Source: Scilla litardierei (taxonomy: Eukaryota > Streptophyta > Magnoliopsida > Asparagales > Asparagaceae). From it: a DNA stretch of 64,000 nt. The position numbers were made by a program, and so were the translations under genes. The DNA lies in assembly GCA_030789695.1 (NCBI GenBank), contig CM061139.1:1317878-1381877 (forward strand). The letters are read 5' to 3'. The stretch's first letter is position 1. Each line of letters begins with the position of its first letter. Under the pieces are notes generated by a model that did not search any database, was not told the DNA's origin, and was given only the letters and a program-made list of their open reading frames with translations. Below are positions 48,830-58,387 of this stretch, one piece after another.

Positions 48830-49993
48830 ATGGCAGGAAGGCGATTTACCCGTGGTGGTCGTAGTGCGCCCCCTCATGACGAGGAGCCTGAGCGGGAGCC
48901 CACCAATGGAGAGATGATGCGGATGATGCTTCAGATGATGCAGGTGCAGCAGGGCGTGCTCCTGCAAGTCCAGAATGCTCCAGGTGCTCGAGCTGCTCGG
49001 GCAATCCAGGATGCCCCTCGCTCCGAGCCGGGAGCGAAGCAATTTCTGGAGCTGGGTCCCGCTTATTTTGATGGGTCTGAGGGTCCTCTAGCTGCCGATG
49101 AGTGGATTCGAAACATACAGGATAATTTGAAGATGGCGAAGATCAGCCCGACTGGATGGGTTGATCTGGCGAAGAGGCAACTCAAGGATAACGCTCGGAA
49201 CTGGTGGGATGCGGAAGAGAAGATGCTGGTGGAACCGATAGCTTGGGCTACTTTTAAGTCCAGGTTTGATGAGGAGTTCTTTCCAAAGGCTGCCAGGAAG
49301 GAGATGCTGCAGCGCTTTATTGATCTGAAGCAAGGGAGCTTGACGGTGGACCAGTACCACCAAGAGTTCACTAGGCTGAGTCGGTTCGCACCGAAGATGG
49401 TGCAGGATGTTGATGAGAGGGCTCAGAGGTTCCTGCAGGGACTTGCTTTGGAGCTTCAGAGTTTTGTGTCTTCCTCTGATCTGGACTCTTATCCGAAGGT
49501 TCTGGTAGCTGCGAGGAGGCAGGAGCTGAACCTGAGCCAGTGGAGGGGACATGTTGCTGGAGCTGGGAAGAGGCCTATGGAGCAGGCCAGAGCGATGGTT
49601 AGGCCTGGTTTCAAGCCTAATCAGCCAGCTCAGTTCAAGAGGCCAGGAGGGCCTAATCTGAAGACTTGTCATTTCTGCGGCAAGCCTGGCCACATCAAGG
49701 ATCAGTGTAGGAGATTTCTGGGCCAGTGTTTGGTTTGTGGTGATGCTTCTCATGTTGCGAAGGATTGTCGGCATGCGAATCAGCTGCAGAGAGCACCTGT
49801 TGCAGTACAGCCGTTGCAGCAGAGAGCGCCTGTTCCTGCTGGACGTAGAGCAGCTCTTGTTCCACAGAGGCAGGCCTTTCAGCAGGCTTTTCCGCCGAGG
49901 AGGCAGGCTTTCCTGATGACCGCTGTGGAGAGTGAGGACGTGGATGAGGTTATCACAGGTAACCCTCGACCTAGTCGTTTCCTTCCAAGCTAG
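48830..49993 (+). CDS. gag: Ty3/gypsy Gag (exon 1 plus intron-encoded tail)
   Basis: The structural protein of the virus-like particle, 387 residues from the ATG at 48830. The retrotransposon gag domain spans about residues 80-215 (YFDGSEGPLAADEWI, RFDEEFFPKAARKEMLQRF, QEFTRLSRFAPKMV). Two CCHC knuckles follow: CHFCGKPGHIKDQC at 280-293 and CLVCGDASHVAKDC at 300-313. A Gln/Arg/Pro-rich linker follows the knuckles. Homology ends at DEVITG (near 49958); the last ten residues and the stop at 49991-49993 fall inside a predicted intron. Unspliced RNA therefore gives Gag, while spliced RNA would continue into protease. This frame is undamaged. Confidence 0.92.
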   Translation: MAGRRFTRGGRSAPPHDEEPEREPTNGEMMRMMLQMMQVQQGVLLQVQNAPGARAARAIQDAPRSEPGAKQFLELGPAYFDGSEGPLAADEWIRNIQDNLKMAKISPTGWVDLAKRQLKDNARNWWDAEEKMLVEPIAWATFKSRFDEEFFPKAARKEMLQRFIDLKQGSLTVDQYHQEFTRLSRFAPKMVQDVDERAQRFLQGLALELQSFVSSSDLDSYPKVLVAARRQELNLSQWRGHVAGAGKRPMEQARAMVRPGFKPNQPAQFKRPGGPNLKTCHFCGKPGHIKDQCRRFLGQCLVCGDASHVAKDCRHANQLQRAPVAVQPLQQRAPVPAGRRAALVPQRQAFQQAFPPRRQAFLMTAVESEDVDEVITGNPRPSRFLPS

Positions 49994-50072
49994 TTTTGAT
50001 TGTTAGATTTTGTTTGGTTGCTTGCACATGATTGTTTGCTAGACTAGGGCTTGATTGTTAGACTATTTGTAG
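49959..50072 (+). other. Predicted intron 1 between Gag and protease
   Basis: 114 bp with donor CACAG|GTAACC and acceptor TTTGTAG|GT, T-rich, containing three in-frame stops. Removing it joins ...GAG GTT ATC ACA G to GT GTG ATT TCG GTG, giving EVITGVISV. This matches the uninterrupted Gag-protease junction (V-I-T-G-x-I-x-V) of related elements. Phase 1. Confidence 0.75.
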
Positions 50073-51121
50073 GTGTGATTTCGGTGTGCACATTTCCTAC
50101 ACGAGTTCTCTTTGACTCTGGTGCATCGATGTGCATTATTTCTCAGAGCTTCGTGGAGAAGCATTCCTTGTCGACGTCCCCTCTTTCCAAGAGTTGGAAT
50201 ATCGTTACAGGGAAGGGCGTGGTCTCGGTGCATCATGGTTGCAATTCTTGCTCGTTGGTGGTTTGTGGACATGAGCTTTACGCTGATTTCATTATCCACG
50301 ACATCATCAACTATGATGCGGTCCTTGGGATGGATTGGCTTGCGAGCTTCTATGCTACGATCGACTATCGGAAGAAGAAGGTGGTGTTCAAGATTCCTGT
50401 ACATCCAGTATTTGAGTTCAGCCGGGGTGGCAGTTTGCTCGGTCCGATCAGATTTCGGGCCAGGCCGGTGGAGTTTGTGGCTATGCAGATGGAGCTGGAG
50501 AAGCCAGTGGTTGTGCGGGACTTCGATGACGTCTTCCCCGAGGAGATGTCTGGGTTGCCACATGATCGAGCTCTGGAATTTTTTATTGATCTTATTCCGG
50601 GAGCGCAGCCGATTTCGAAGGCGCCATATAGTATGGCACCCGCTGAGTTGGAGGAATTGCGGAAGCAGCTGGATGAGCTTTTGCAGAAGGGTTATATCAA
50701 TCCCAGTGTGTCTCCGTGGGGAGCACCGGTGCTGCTGGTGAAGAAGAAGGATGGTTCGCGTCGCATGTGCGTGGACTATCGGGAGTTGAATGCGGTGACC
50801 ATCAAGAATAAATACACGTTGCCTCGCATCGATGATATTTTTGATCAGCTTGGAGGTTCGAGGGTGTTTTCGAAGTTGGATCTGAGGAGTGGTTATCATC
50901 AGCTGAAGGTGAAGAAGGAAGATGTTCCGAAGACGGCATTCAGGACGAAGTATGGATACTACGAGTTTGTGGTTATGCCTTTCGGTGTAACCAATGCACC
51001 CGCGGTTTTCATGAATCTGATGAATCTGATTTTCTATGACTTTTTAGATAAGTTGTCATTATCTTTATTGACGACATTCTGGTCTATTCTAAGTCTGAGG
51101 AGGAGCATGCATCGCACTTGA
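50073..51121 (+). pseudogene. pol: Ty3/gypsy protease and N-terminal reverse transcriptase
   Basis: Encodes an aspartic protease that cuts the polyprotein (active-site VLFDSGAS near 50105; [14 protein letters not shown] downstream) and the first part of reverse transcriptase. RT words seen: [66 protein letters not shown]. The frame fails at about 51052-51055, where one T of a TTT appears lost. The catalytic FIDDILVYS is in the next frame at 51061-51090, so this reading ends in a spurious tail at 51121. The start is the intron 1 acceptor, not the GTG at 50051. The lesion alone inactivates the polymerase. Confidence 0.9.
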
Positions 51122-52494
51122 GGATAATGTTGGGGATTTTGAGGAAGCATCGTTTGTATGCCAAGTTTTCGAAGTGCTAGTTTTGGCAGGATAGAGTTGC
51201 TTTTCTCGGGCATGTGGTGACTGGAGATGGTATTTCAGTGGATTCCGAGAAGATTAAGGCGATTCGAGAGTGGCCTGTTCCGCAGTCAGCATTTGAGATC
51301 CGGAGTTTCCTTGGATTTGCTGGTTATTATCGGCGCTTCATTAAGGACTTTTCCCGTATTGCTGAGCCGATGACCAGATTGACGCGGAAGGATGTACCTT
51401 TTGTTTGGTCAAGTGATTGTGAGAATATTGCTTTTGGTGTTCTGAGGGAGAGATTGACGACTGCCCCTATTCTTGTTGTGCCTGATCGCATTGGAGGATT
51501 TGAGATCTTTTGCGATGCTTCTGGCAAGGGTCTCGGTTGTGTGTTGCATCAGCACGGGCATTTTGTGGCGTATGCTTCGCGTCAGCTCAAGACTCATGAG
51601 AAGAATTACCCGACGCACGACTTGGAGTTGGCTGCCGTCGTGTTTGCGCTCAAGATTTGGAGGCACTTCCTGCTGAGTGAGAAAGTGAAGATTTTCACCG
51701 ATCACAAAAGCTTGAAGTATATTTTTACTCAGAAGGAGCTCAACATGCGACAGCGTCGATGGTTGGAGCTCATGACGGATTATGAGATTGATTTGCAGTA
51801 TCACCCTGGCAAGGTGAATATGGTTCCGGATGCGCTGAGTAAGCTTCCAGCGGTGATGATTTTGACCTCGCAGTGGAGATTGCAGCAGGGTTTTTGCGAG
51901 TCTGGAGTTGAGATTGTTCTTCTTGGGGAGGCTTCTTCGTTGATGAGTATGCAGATTCAGTCGACGATCATGGATCGGATCAAGGCCGGCCAGGCTGGAG
52001 ATCCGAAGCTGGTGAAGATTCGGGAGCAGGTAGAAGCCGGTCTGCGAACTGACTTTTTGATTCATGAGGATGGCTCGCTGAGGTTTAGCGCCAGGTTGTG
52101 TGTGCCAGCTGGGGATATTAGAGAGGAGTTGATGGTGGAGACACACAGTTCGCCGTATTCTGTGCATCCTGGTGGGACCAAGATGTACAAGGATCTTCTT
52201 CTGAACTTTTGGTGGCATGGTATGAAGAGGATCGTGGCTCGGAGTGTGGCCAAGTGTTTGGTTTGCCAGCAAGTGAAGGCGGAGCATCAGCGTATGGCAG
52301 GGTTGCTACAACCGCTTCCGATTCCGGAGTGGAAGTGGCAACACATCACTATGGATTTCGTGACTGGACTACCTCGGAGTCCGAAGCATAATGACGCGAT
52401 TTGGGTGATCGTAGATCGATTGACCAAATCTGCGCACTTTATTCCATTCCGAGTAGGACAGTCCACTTAGGCGCTAGCGAGGAGATATATGGAG
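51055..52494 (+). pseudogene. pol: Reverse transcriptase end, RNase H and N-terminal integrase
   Basis: Continues pol in the shifted frame. It begins with the catalytic FIDD, then KC*FW, where TAG at 51178-51180 replaces the usual Glu codon. RT ends with FLGHVV and [13 protein letters not shown]. RNase H follows ([43 protein letters not shown]), then the HHCC integrase zinc finger ([19 protein letters not shown]) and the first catalytic Asp in [10 protein letters not shown] second TAG at 52468-52470 interrupts RVGQST*ALARRYME. The exon ends at GAG 52492-52494, before intron 2. Two nonsense codons confirm the copy is dead. Confidence 0.9.
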
Positions 52495-52563
52495 GTAAAT
52501 TCTTTTACTCTCCGTTTCTATTTCTTTTCCTAGATAGATAGTGATGTAACGTGAATCGTGCAG
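52495..52563 (+). other. Predicted intron 2 inside integrase
   Basis: 69 bp with donor TGGAG|GTAAAT and acceptor CGTGCAG|GA, pyrimidine-rich, with in-frame TAG and TGA. Removing it joins RRYME to EIVRLH exactly at the spacing of the family (Y-x-x-E-I-V-R-L-H). Phase 0. It lies between the first and second catalytic Asp of the DDE triad. Confidence 0.75.
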
Positions 52564-53466
52564 GAGATCGTGCGACTTCACAGAGTCCCTGTGAGTATCG
52601 TGTCGGACAGAGACACGAGGTTCACATCTCAGTTCTGGCAGAGTTTGCAGAAGAGTTTGGGTACGCGTCTGAGTTTCAGCACGGCGTACCATCCGCAGAC
52701 AGATGGCCAGTCCGAGAGGACGATTCAGATCTTGGAAGACATGCTGAGGGCGTGCATGTTGGATTTCAAGGGTTCGTGGGAGGACCATCTATATCTGGTA
52801 GAGTTTTCCTACAACAACAGCTTCCAGGCGAGCATTGGCATGGCAACTTTCGCCGCGCTGTATGGGAGGAAATGTCGATCGCCTTTGAGTTGGGATGACG
52901 TTGGAGATCGGGAGCTGTTGGGACCTGAGATGATTGTGGAGGCCGTGGATGTTGTCAGGAACATTCGGGAGAGGTTGAGGATTGCTCAGGACCGTTTTAA
53001 GCATTGGGCGGATGCTAAACGGCATCCTTTGGAGTTTCAGCCAGGCGACCATGTGTTTCTGAAGATTTCCCCGAATCGTGGTGTGATTCGCTTTGGGAAG
53101 CAAGGGAAGTTGAGCTCGCGATACATTGGACCGTTTGACATTCTGGAGAGAGTTGGCGAGGTAGCCTACCGATTGGCCTTGCCGCCATCTTTGGAAGGAG
53201 TTCACAATGTTTTCCATGTGTCGCAGCTTCGTCGATACATTAGCGATCCATCTCATGCTGTGGATTTCTCGGAGATTACCGTTCGCCCTGATATGATGTA
53301 TGACCAGCAGCCAGTGCGGATTCTGGACAGGCGTCAGAAGTCGCTCCGGAACAAGTTTGTCAATCTTGTGAGGGTGATGTGGCGACACGGCTCGCCAGGA
53401 GAGTCTACTTGGGAGAATGAGGATGAGATGCGAGAGCGTTTCCCACTTTTGTTCCCGGACACGTGA
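52564..53466 (+). pseudogene. pol: C-terminal integrase and chromodomain
   Basis: The last pol exon, open to its stop at 53464-53466. The integrase core continues with the second Asp in VSDRDTRF and the Glu in [14 protein letters not shown]. The GPY/F module follows ([19 protein letters not shown]), then [12 protein letters not shown], and a Tekay-type chromodomain-like tail ([30 protein letters not shown]). Such tails direct integration into heterochromatin. No ATG lies at the start, as expected for an internal exon; the only nearby open-frame start is a GTG within the intron acceptor. This part has no lesion, but the gene is disabled upstream. Confidence 0.9.
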
Positions 53467-53500
53467 GTGTTGGGAAATTCTGAGGACGGAATTTTTCTTA

Positions 53501-53512
53501 AGTTAGGGAGGA
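53501..53512 (+). promoter_or_regulatory. Polypurine tract of E
   Basis: AGTTAGGGAGGA immediately before the 3' LTR. Confidence 0.85.
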
Positions 53513-55934
53513 TGTAACGACTGGTTTTCATGTGTTTGAATTATCTATATTATATTATATGTTTTGGTGGATTTTCTCCTTATGTGTGGTTTTCGTCTCC
53601 GTAGCTTTCATTTTCGATCGTTTCGTCGTGATTTTCTAGCTTCTTCCTTAGAATCGTTGATCTTGGAGTAAGTCACTCATGACGAACTTCAAATCGCTCA
53701 TATTATAGAGTTAGGTTGATCCTAGAAGCCGTGGGAATCTTCCTGAAGCTTCGTGCTTCAATTCGGCACTTTCCGTGCACGTTAGTTGGTTCAAGAAGGG
53801 GGACCAACCGACTAGATTGAGATCTAGTCGGTCAGAAACTCTACTGGAACCGACTAGTTCATTGAATCAATTGTACAGGAGTTACTATTTACTCTTAGTC
53901 AGTCTAAGAACAACCACCGACCGACTAAATGTGAAATTAGTCTGTCAGAACTTGCTCTCAGACCGACTAGTTCCTTTGATGAATTTCACCTAAGTTACTG
54001 TTTATCGTTAGTTGGTCCAAGAACAACCACCGATCGACTAGGTTGCAAACTAGTCGGTCAGCCATTGTTCTTTAACCGACTAATTCTTTGACCATTTCGA
54101 CAACCTGAGTTACTGTTTGGTTTTAGTCGATCACAGTTGGTCGACCGACCGACTAGTTGTTGAACTAGTCGGTCAACAACCCTTCTTTGACCGACTAATC
54201 GCTGTCGTAAACCTAGGGTTTGCCCAGTCGCCGGCTGTGCCTATTTAAACCCCCCAATCGTTTTTCTTTCTTCTTTCATTTCTCCTGAGCCTCCTTCTTT
54301 CCCAAATCATCATCCATCTTCCCCTAGCCTTCCTCCTTCCTCAAGAGCCCCTCTCCCTCTCCATTTTGGCCGGCCATCACCTCTAGGCCGCCGGAAAACC
54401 CCCAAAACCCACAAAATCCCATTTTCTCCATATTCCTCCATCCATTTCAGATCTGAGCCCTAGTTTCCCGGATCGTTCTTCTGTTGCCGTGCTTGCTCGG
54501 TATCGTTCTTCCGCTCCAATACGGTAGTGAATCAACCCTTAAATATTCTCATGACCCGTTTTGGTGATTTTTGTTAAACCCTAATAAAACTAGGTTGGAT
54601 GTTGTTCTAATGTTGTTTTGCCATTGCAGCGATCTCCTCCCCGTAGTTAACATTTTGTGTCGTGCCTTCGTGATCTTTATCGTCGGTATTAGACAAGTGA
54701 AACTTGCCACTTAGGGTTTTGGGCCATGTCTTAGGCCATTTGCTTGTTGTAGGTGTAAAAGAGACTAGGCGACGAAATGATACTCGCCTAGGCGCAATTT
54801 CAGGATCTAGCTTGATAACGAAGCTAGATCCGTCATTTATCATGTTGCATAACTACCATGTCATGTTTCATTTCCATTAACGGTACGCGAATTAATTGTC
54901 ATGTCATTGCATTCTTTAAATGTTCTCGTGATTGTGTAGCTCCGCTACACCTAGTGAATTGATTGAGGCTAGGCACCTGCTTTTGGCGGGCACAACCCTA
55001 CGCCAAAGTGTGAACCTAAAAACAAGCTCTTGTGCGGGGCAACCCTGGCTCATTTACTGAGCATCGTGTGCAGGGACCCTGGCTTGTTTACATGTGGAAG
55101 GGGTAAGGGTTAAGTGGCCATTCAACTGGGAGTCTGCCCGATCAGCAACTTCAGTTGTAAGGCGTAAACTCTGAAATTGGGGTAGTGTTAAGCGGCCACT
55201 CAGTGTGAATGTCCAACAGTTCAGCTGTAAGGCGTAAACATCTACAAATAACTTGAAACGTGACTAGTGAAAGATTGAGATTGTTAGTAGCTTGGCTACT
55301 CTTGACATTCCATGATGGTTGTTCTCTTGTACTTATTGTTACACCATGCCTTACTTGTGCACTCATACCTTAACTGACATGTCATGCATACTTTTAGAAC
55401 TGCTAGGTTGTTTACCTTTCGTTTCCTTGCTTAAGTATTTTTAGACTTGCTGACATGTGCCCCTCTCTCTTTTGGGTGACACATGTTAGATCCTGAGCCA
55501 GAGTTCGTTGTTGAGGACGAGTTGTTTGCGGACGCCGAGCCCGAGCCTGTGTTTGACGAGGACCTCGTGGACATGGGCGATCAGTCGTAGAGACTGTTTG
55601 TGTTGTTGTTTAGACTGCTTTTGTTGTCGGTGCATAGCACCAATACTTTGTTATGTTGTCGTTTTGTTGGCCATGTTTTGGGCCTTTAGACTCTTTCCTT
55701 TAGCCTGGTGGCTTTTCTGTGATGTTGAATATTATTGTGGACAATTTCTGAGATTAGATCATTTTTATTTCAGTCTCTATTTCCTTGTTATTATTATTGT
55801 TGTTCCGTTTGCAGTTACAGGGACCTGCTTATGATTTTAAATTGACGCTTATCAGGCGTGAGGCTTCACAGCTCCACGTCTGTGCGGACCTTCTCATGTC
55901 TCGCCTCCATTGCTTTGGGAAGCGGGACGTGACA
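53513..55934 (+). repeat. 3' LTR of element E
   Basis: 2422 bp and uninterrupted, so it serves as the reference for the split 5' LTR. It carries the GTCGGT array (53788-54210), the promoter-like block (54220-54540) and the 78-bp duplication near 55110. The duplicated CATAA follows at 55935-55939. Confidence 0.95.
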
Positions 55935-55939
55935 CATAA

Positions 55940-56085
55940 ATTTAAAGAAACTTTTTAAAATGCATCTAAAACATTTTTAAAAATTATCTCATACTTTAAA
56001 ACATTTTAGAAGTATTTTAAAAGCATTTCAATGTTTAATAAAATTGTAGTGCTAGACCGTTACGCAAACCTAAGCTGTGATACCA
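55940..56085 (-). promoter_or_regulatory. B leader end and primer-binding site
   Basis: The AT-rich leader of B resumes after E. The minus strand at 56074-56085 reads TGGTATCACAGC, one change from the initiator tRNA-Met complement TGGTATCAGAGC. Confidence 0.85.
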
Positions 56086-56086
56086 C

Positions 56087-57585
56087 TGAAGGGATTTGGC
56101 GGACCCTTAGGGCACAAAAACTCTATTACCGTCGTAAGTCGGATGGAACATAAACATAAAATGCACAGCGGAAGATAAACAAGTTTATCTAATTAACTTG
56201 CAGTTAAACATTTTAACTTAGCCCTAAGGTACAAGACCCTTAGCTAAGATCTATGCCGACTCGGGATGGATCTGACCATCCCAAGAAGGATCTAACCTAC
56301 TGCGATTAAATTAAACTAATGCCAATAAAACACATACCTGGAATTTCAACCCTAGGGTGGGCAAGATGTACCGCACCGTCTTCCAAGCTGCTCCACGTCC
56401 CACTCCAAGCCGCTCCTTGAACCGCTCCTCGAACCGCTCCGCATCCCGACACGATCAATCCTCGTATCATCGAGCCAATCACGCGCCGAAGAAAGTTTCA
56501 CCCGAGTGAAAGCCTTCACCAAGATTTCGGATCCGAATCCGAACTCCTTCGTGGCTTTGCTAGAGCCCTTCAGGAGTAAGGCAAAAATTATAGGGAGATA
56601 GAGAATATTAATTTAAGCCTAGATCCGAGCGTGCTCCAACATTTACGGGAGCCGCTCAGATCTGGAGCTTTAGACGAGTTTTGAGGGGGGGAGCAGACCC
56701 CTATTTATATAGGCGGCTGACTGCTCCCCTTTACTCAAAATCCGATGGGGGACTAAATTTAGAGTTAATCAATTCAATTTAGTTTGCCTTTCACAAAGGC
56801 TAAACTTCCGTGAATTTTAACTCCCTCACCGTTGAGCTTCATGATTGATACAACCTATCAATACGAAGTGTGCTCAATGGTGAACGCGTAGGAAAAAATG
56901 GCGAGTCAATTGGAGTCCGTTTGACCCTCCAATTGATCGTCCAAAGTTCGGCCCAAACATGATTTTCGCTTACAAGTCCAGCCGTCAAAATCTACGCTCT
57001 TTTGGGTTCAGAACCCTAGCTGTGGGGCCCACAAAGTAGGCCCCACGTGCGCGCGCACTGTAGCCGCACTGGCGCCCTGCTTCTCTCTGAAGCAGCACGT
57101 GGCACGCTTGATGCGTGCCACGTCGCCCGCCGAAGCGGGTTGTGGCTTCTCAAGAGAAGCGGGCGGGCCCATTAAATGGGCCCGCTTTTCTGCCCATGCC
57201 GCCCGCTAATGCAAGCGGCCTCTTGCATTAACAGCGGGGCGGGCCCGCATCAAATGCGGGCCCATTTGGAGGGCTGACGCATGCGTCAGCGGGCACCCCC
57301 TTAGGTCTGGGCTTATATTTGACAGCCCCCTCTAAATGGGGTTTATTGCTCTTTTGGAATTTCTATTTAAACACCTTTAAATAGACTTATTGGACTCGTT
57401 TGAACTCCGTTTTGGACGCGGTTTGAACCTGCGTTAAGAGCGGGATGAACCCGTCTTACCGGTGAGCTTTTCCTTACGTTTATTTTATTAAATATGGTCT
57501 TAAACTATTTAAGACACATTTAATCTCTTTTGCATCATATGCAAAATAGTCCCTATCTAAGCTTAATTTATTATATTGCATCAAA
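56087..57585 (-). repeat. B right LTR (end uncertain)
   Basis: Starts TGAAGGGATTTGGCGG and matches the pieces of the left LTR, including the GC-rich palindromes (57150-57290). The end is set by analogy with A near GCATCAAATGCAATTATTCC. The B subfamily lacks the A-type terminus, so the boundary may be off by tens of bases. Confidence 0.75.
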
Positions 57586-58387
57586 TGCAATTATTCCATC
57601 CCTTGCATCAAAATGCAAAATATTCTCCCTAACTAATTTCTACCTATTACTAGACGAAGGTCGCACTCTGTGTGTGACCCTACGGCTTGATCCTACTACA
57701 GGTTGGGCTCGAAGCCCTATACGGTAGTGACCACGAGCAGTGGCTGCTGTCCCTGTTTCAGAATCATCATAATGTGGTTACCTCATCAACATGAGAATTG
57801 TTGGGACCACCCTGACCGTGTTTGTGATGAGTTCTGCAGTTATAGTCTCTTCGTCTAAACTATGTCGTGTAGATCAAGTTTAGGGTACGGTCAAACTGTC
57901 AACCCCAATAACTTGACTCCGGTTAGTTTCTATCGATCTTTAGTCAACTAATGTTGGACTTCTTCCAACATACTCTGCGCAGAGATTTTACTAAAGACCG
58001 AACTAACTCTACGACATTAACTCCCACTGACCGGGAGAGACGAATCCTCTCTTGGTCATTACTCTCCTCGTACGCTTCAAGTGACACCCAATCAAAGACC
58101 TTTCGACAGGCCTAGCCTCGAAGCTAGGTCAGTGATTTAAGTGGCACCTTTCACGCACAGGTTCGTAAAATGACCTCAAGTCAAAAGACCAACTTGCCTA
58201 TCATCACTAAGAGTTATCATTGACAGGTTGATCAATATAAACATATAATAACTCTTGTGGATCGTTCAGTAAACTCATTCTTTAATGAGCACCTATGTCT
58301 CGTCTTCGACTTCGCCAAGTCGAACGATCATGAGATCATCGCCACCACTAAACGGTGAAGACTTAAGACACAATGGTCTATGTGATG
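57586..58387 (-). other. Second B-type interior segment to the right of the LTR
   Basis: Matches 32010-32810 closely, i.e. the interior that should lie only to the left of this LTR. The LTR therefore has interior on both sides. It is cut at 58387 by LTR fragment G. Non-coding. Confidence 0.8.

Larger units (their letters stand above)
36949..55934 (+). mobile_element. Element E: Tekay/Del-like Ty3/gypsy retrotransposon with two introns
   Basis: LTRs of 2422 bp (36949-38860 plus 48174-48683; and 53513-55934) begin TGTAACGACTGG and end GYGTGACA. The target duplication CATAA is at 36944-36948 and 55935-55939. The order is gag, protease, reverse transcriptase, RNase H, integrase, chromodomain, as in chromoviruses. 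Two GT-AG introns are needed to join the frame. One frameshift and two nonsense codons disable this copy. Element F is inserted in the 5' LTR. The LTRs differ by about four bases in the first 250, so the insertion is moderately recent. Confidence 0.93.
15429..58387 (-). mobile_element. Element B: large non-coding LTR retrotransposon, fragmented host of C, H, A, E, F
   Basis: Pieces at 15429-16461, 22255-22679, 31894-36948 and 55940-58387 join into one element once the younger insertions are removed. Each junction is marked by a target duplication. The left LTR starts TGAAGGAATTTGGCGG and the right LTR (56087) TGAAGGGATTTGGCGG. The minus-strand primer site TGGTATCACAGC sits at 56074-56085, close to the tRNA-iMet complement. 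The internal region, about 5 kb, has no coding potential and matches that of element A. Unusually, internal-type sequence continues to the right of the right LTR (57586-58387). Confidence 0.85.

Noticed and set aside
49088..49774. 228-residue minus-strand frame opposite gag of E
   Set aside because: Shadow of the real gag on the plus strand; the same applies to minus-strand frames at 50063-50899, 51409-52287 and 52789-53388.
49959..50072. Programmed stop-codon read-through between Gag and protease
   Set aside because: Three in-frame stops would have to be read through, and the conserved junction is restored only by exact removal of the GT-AG segment.
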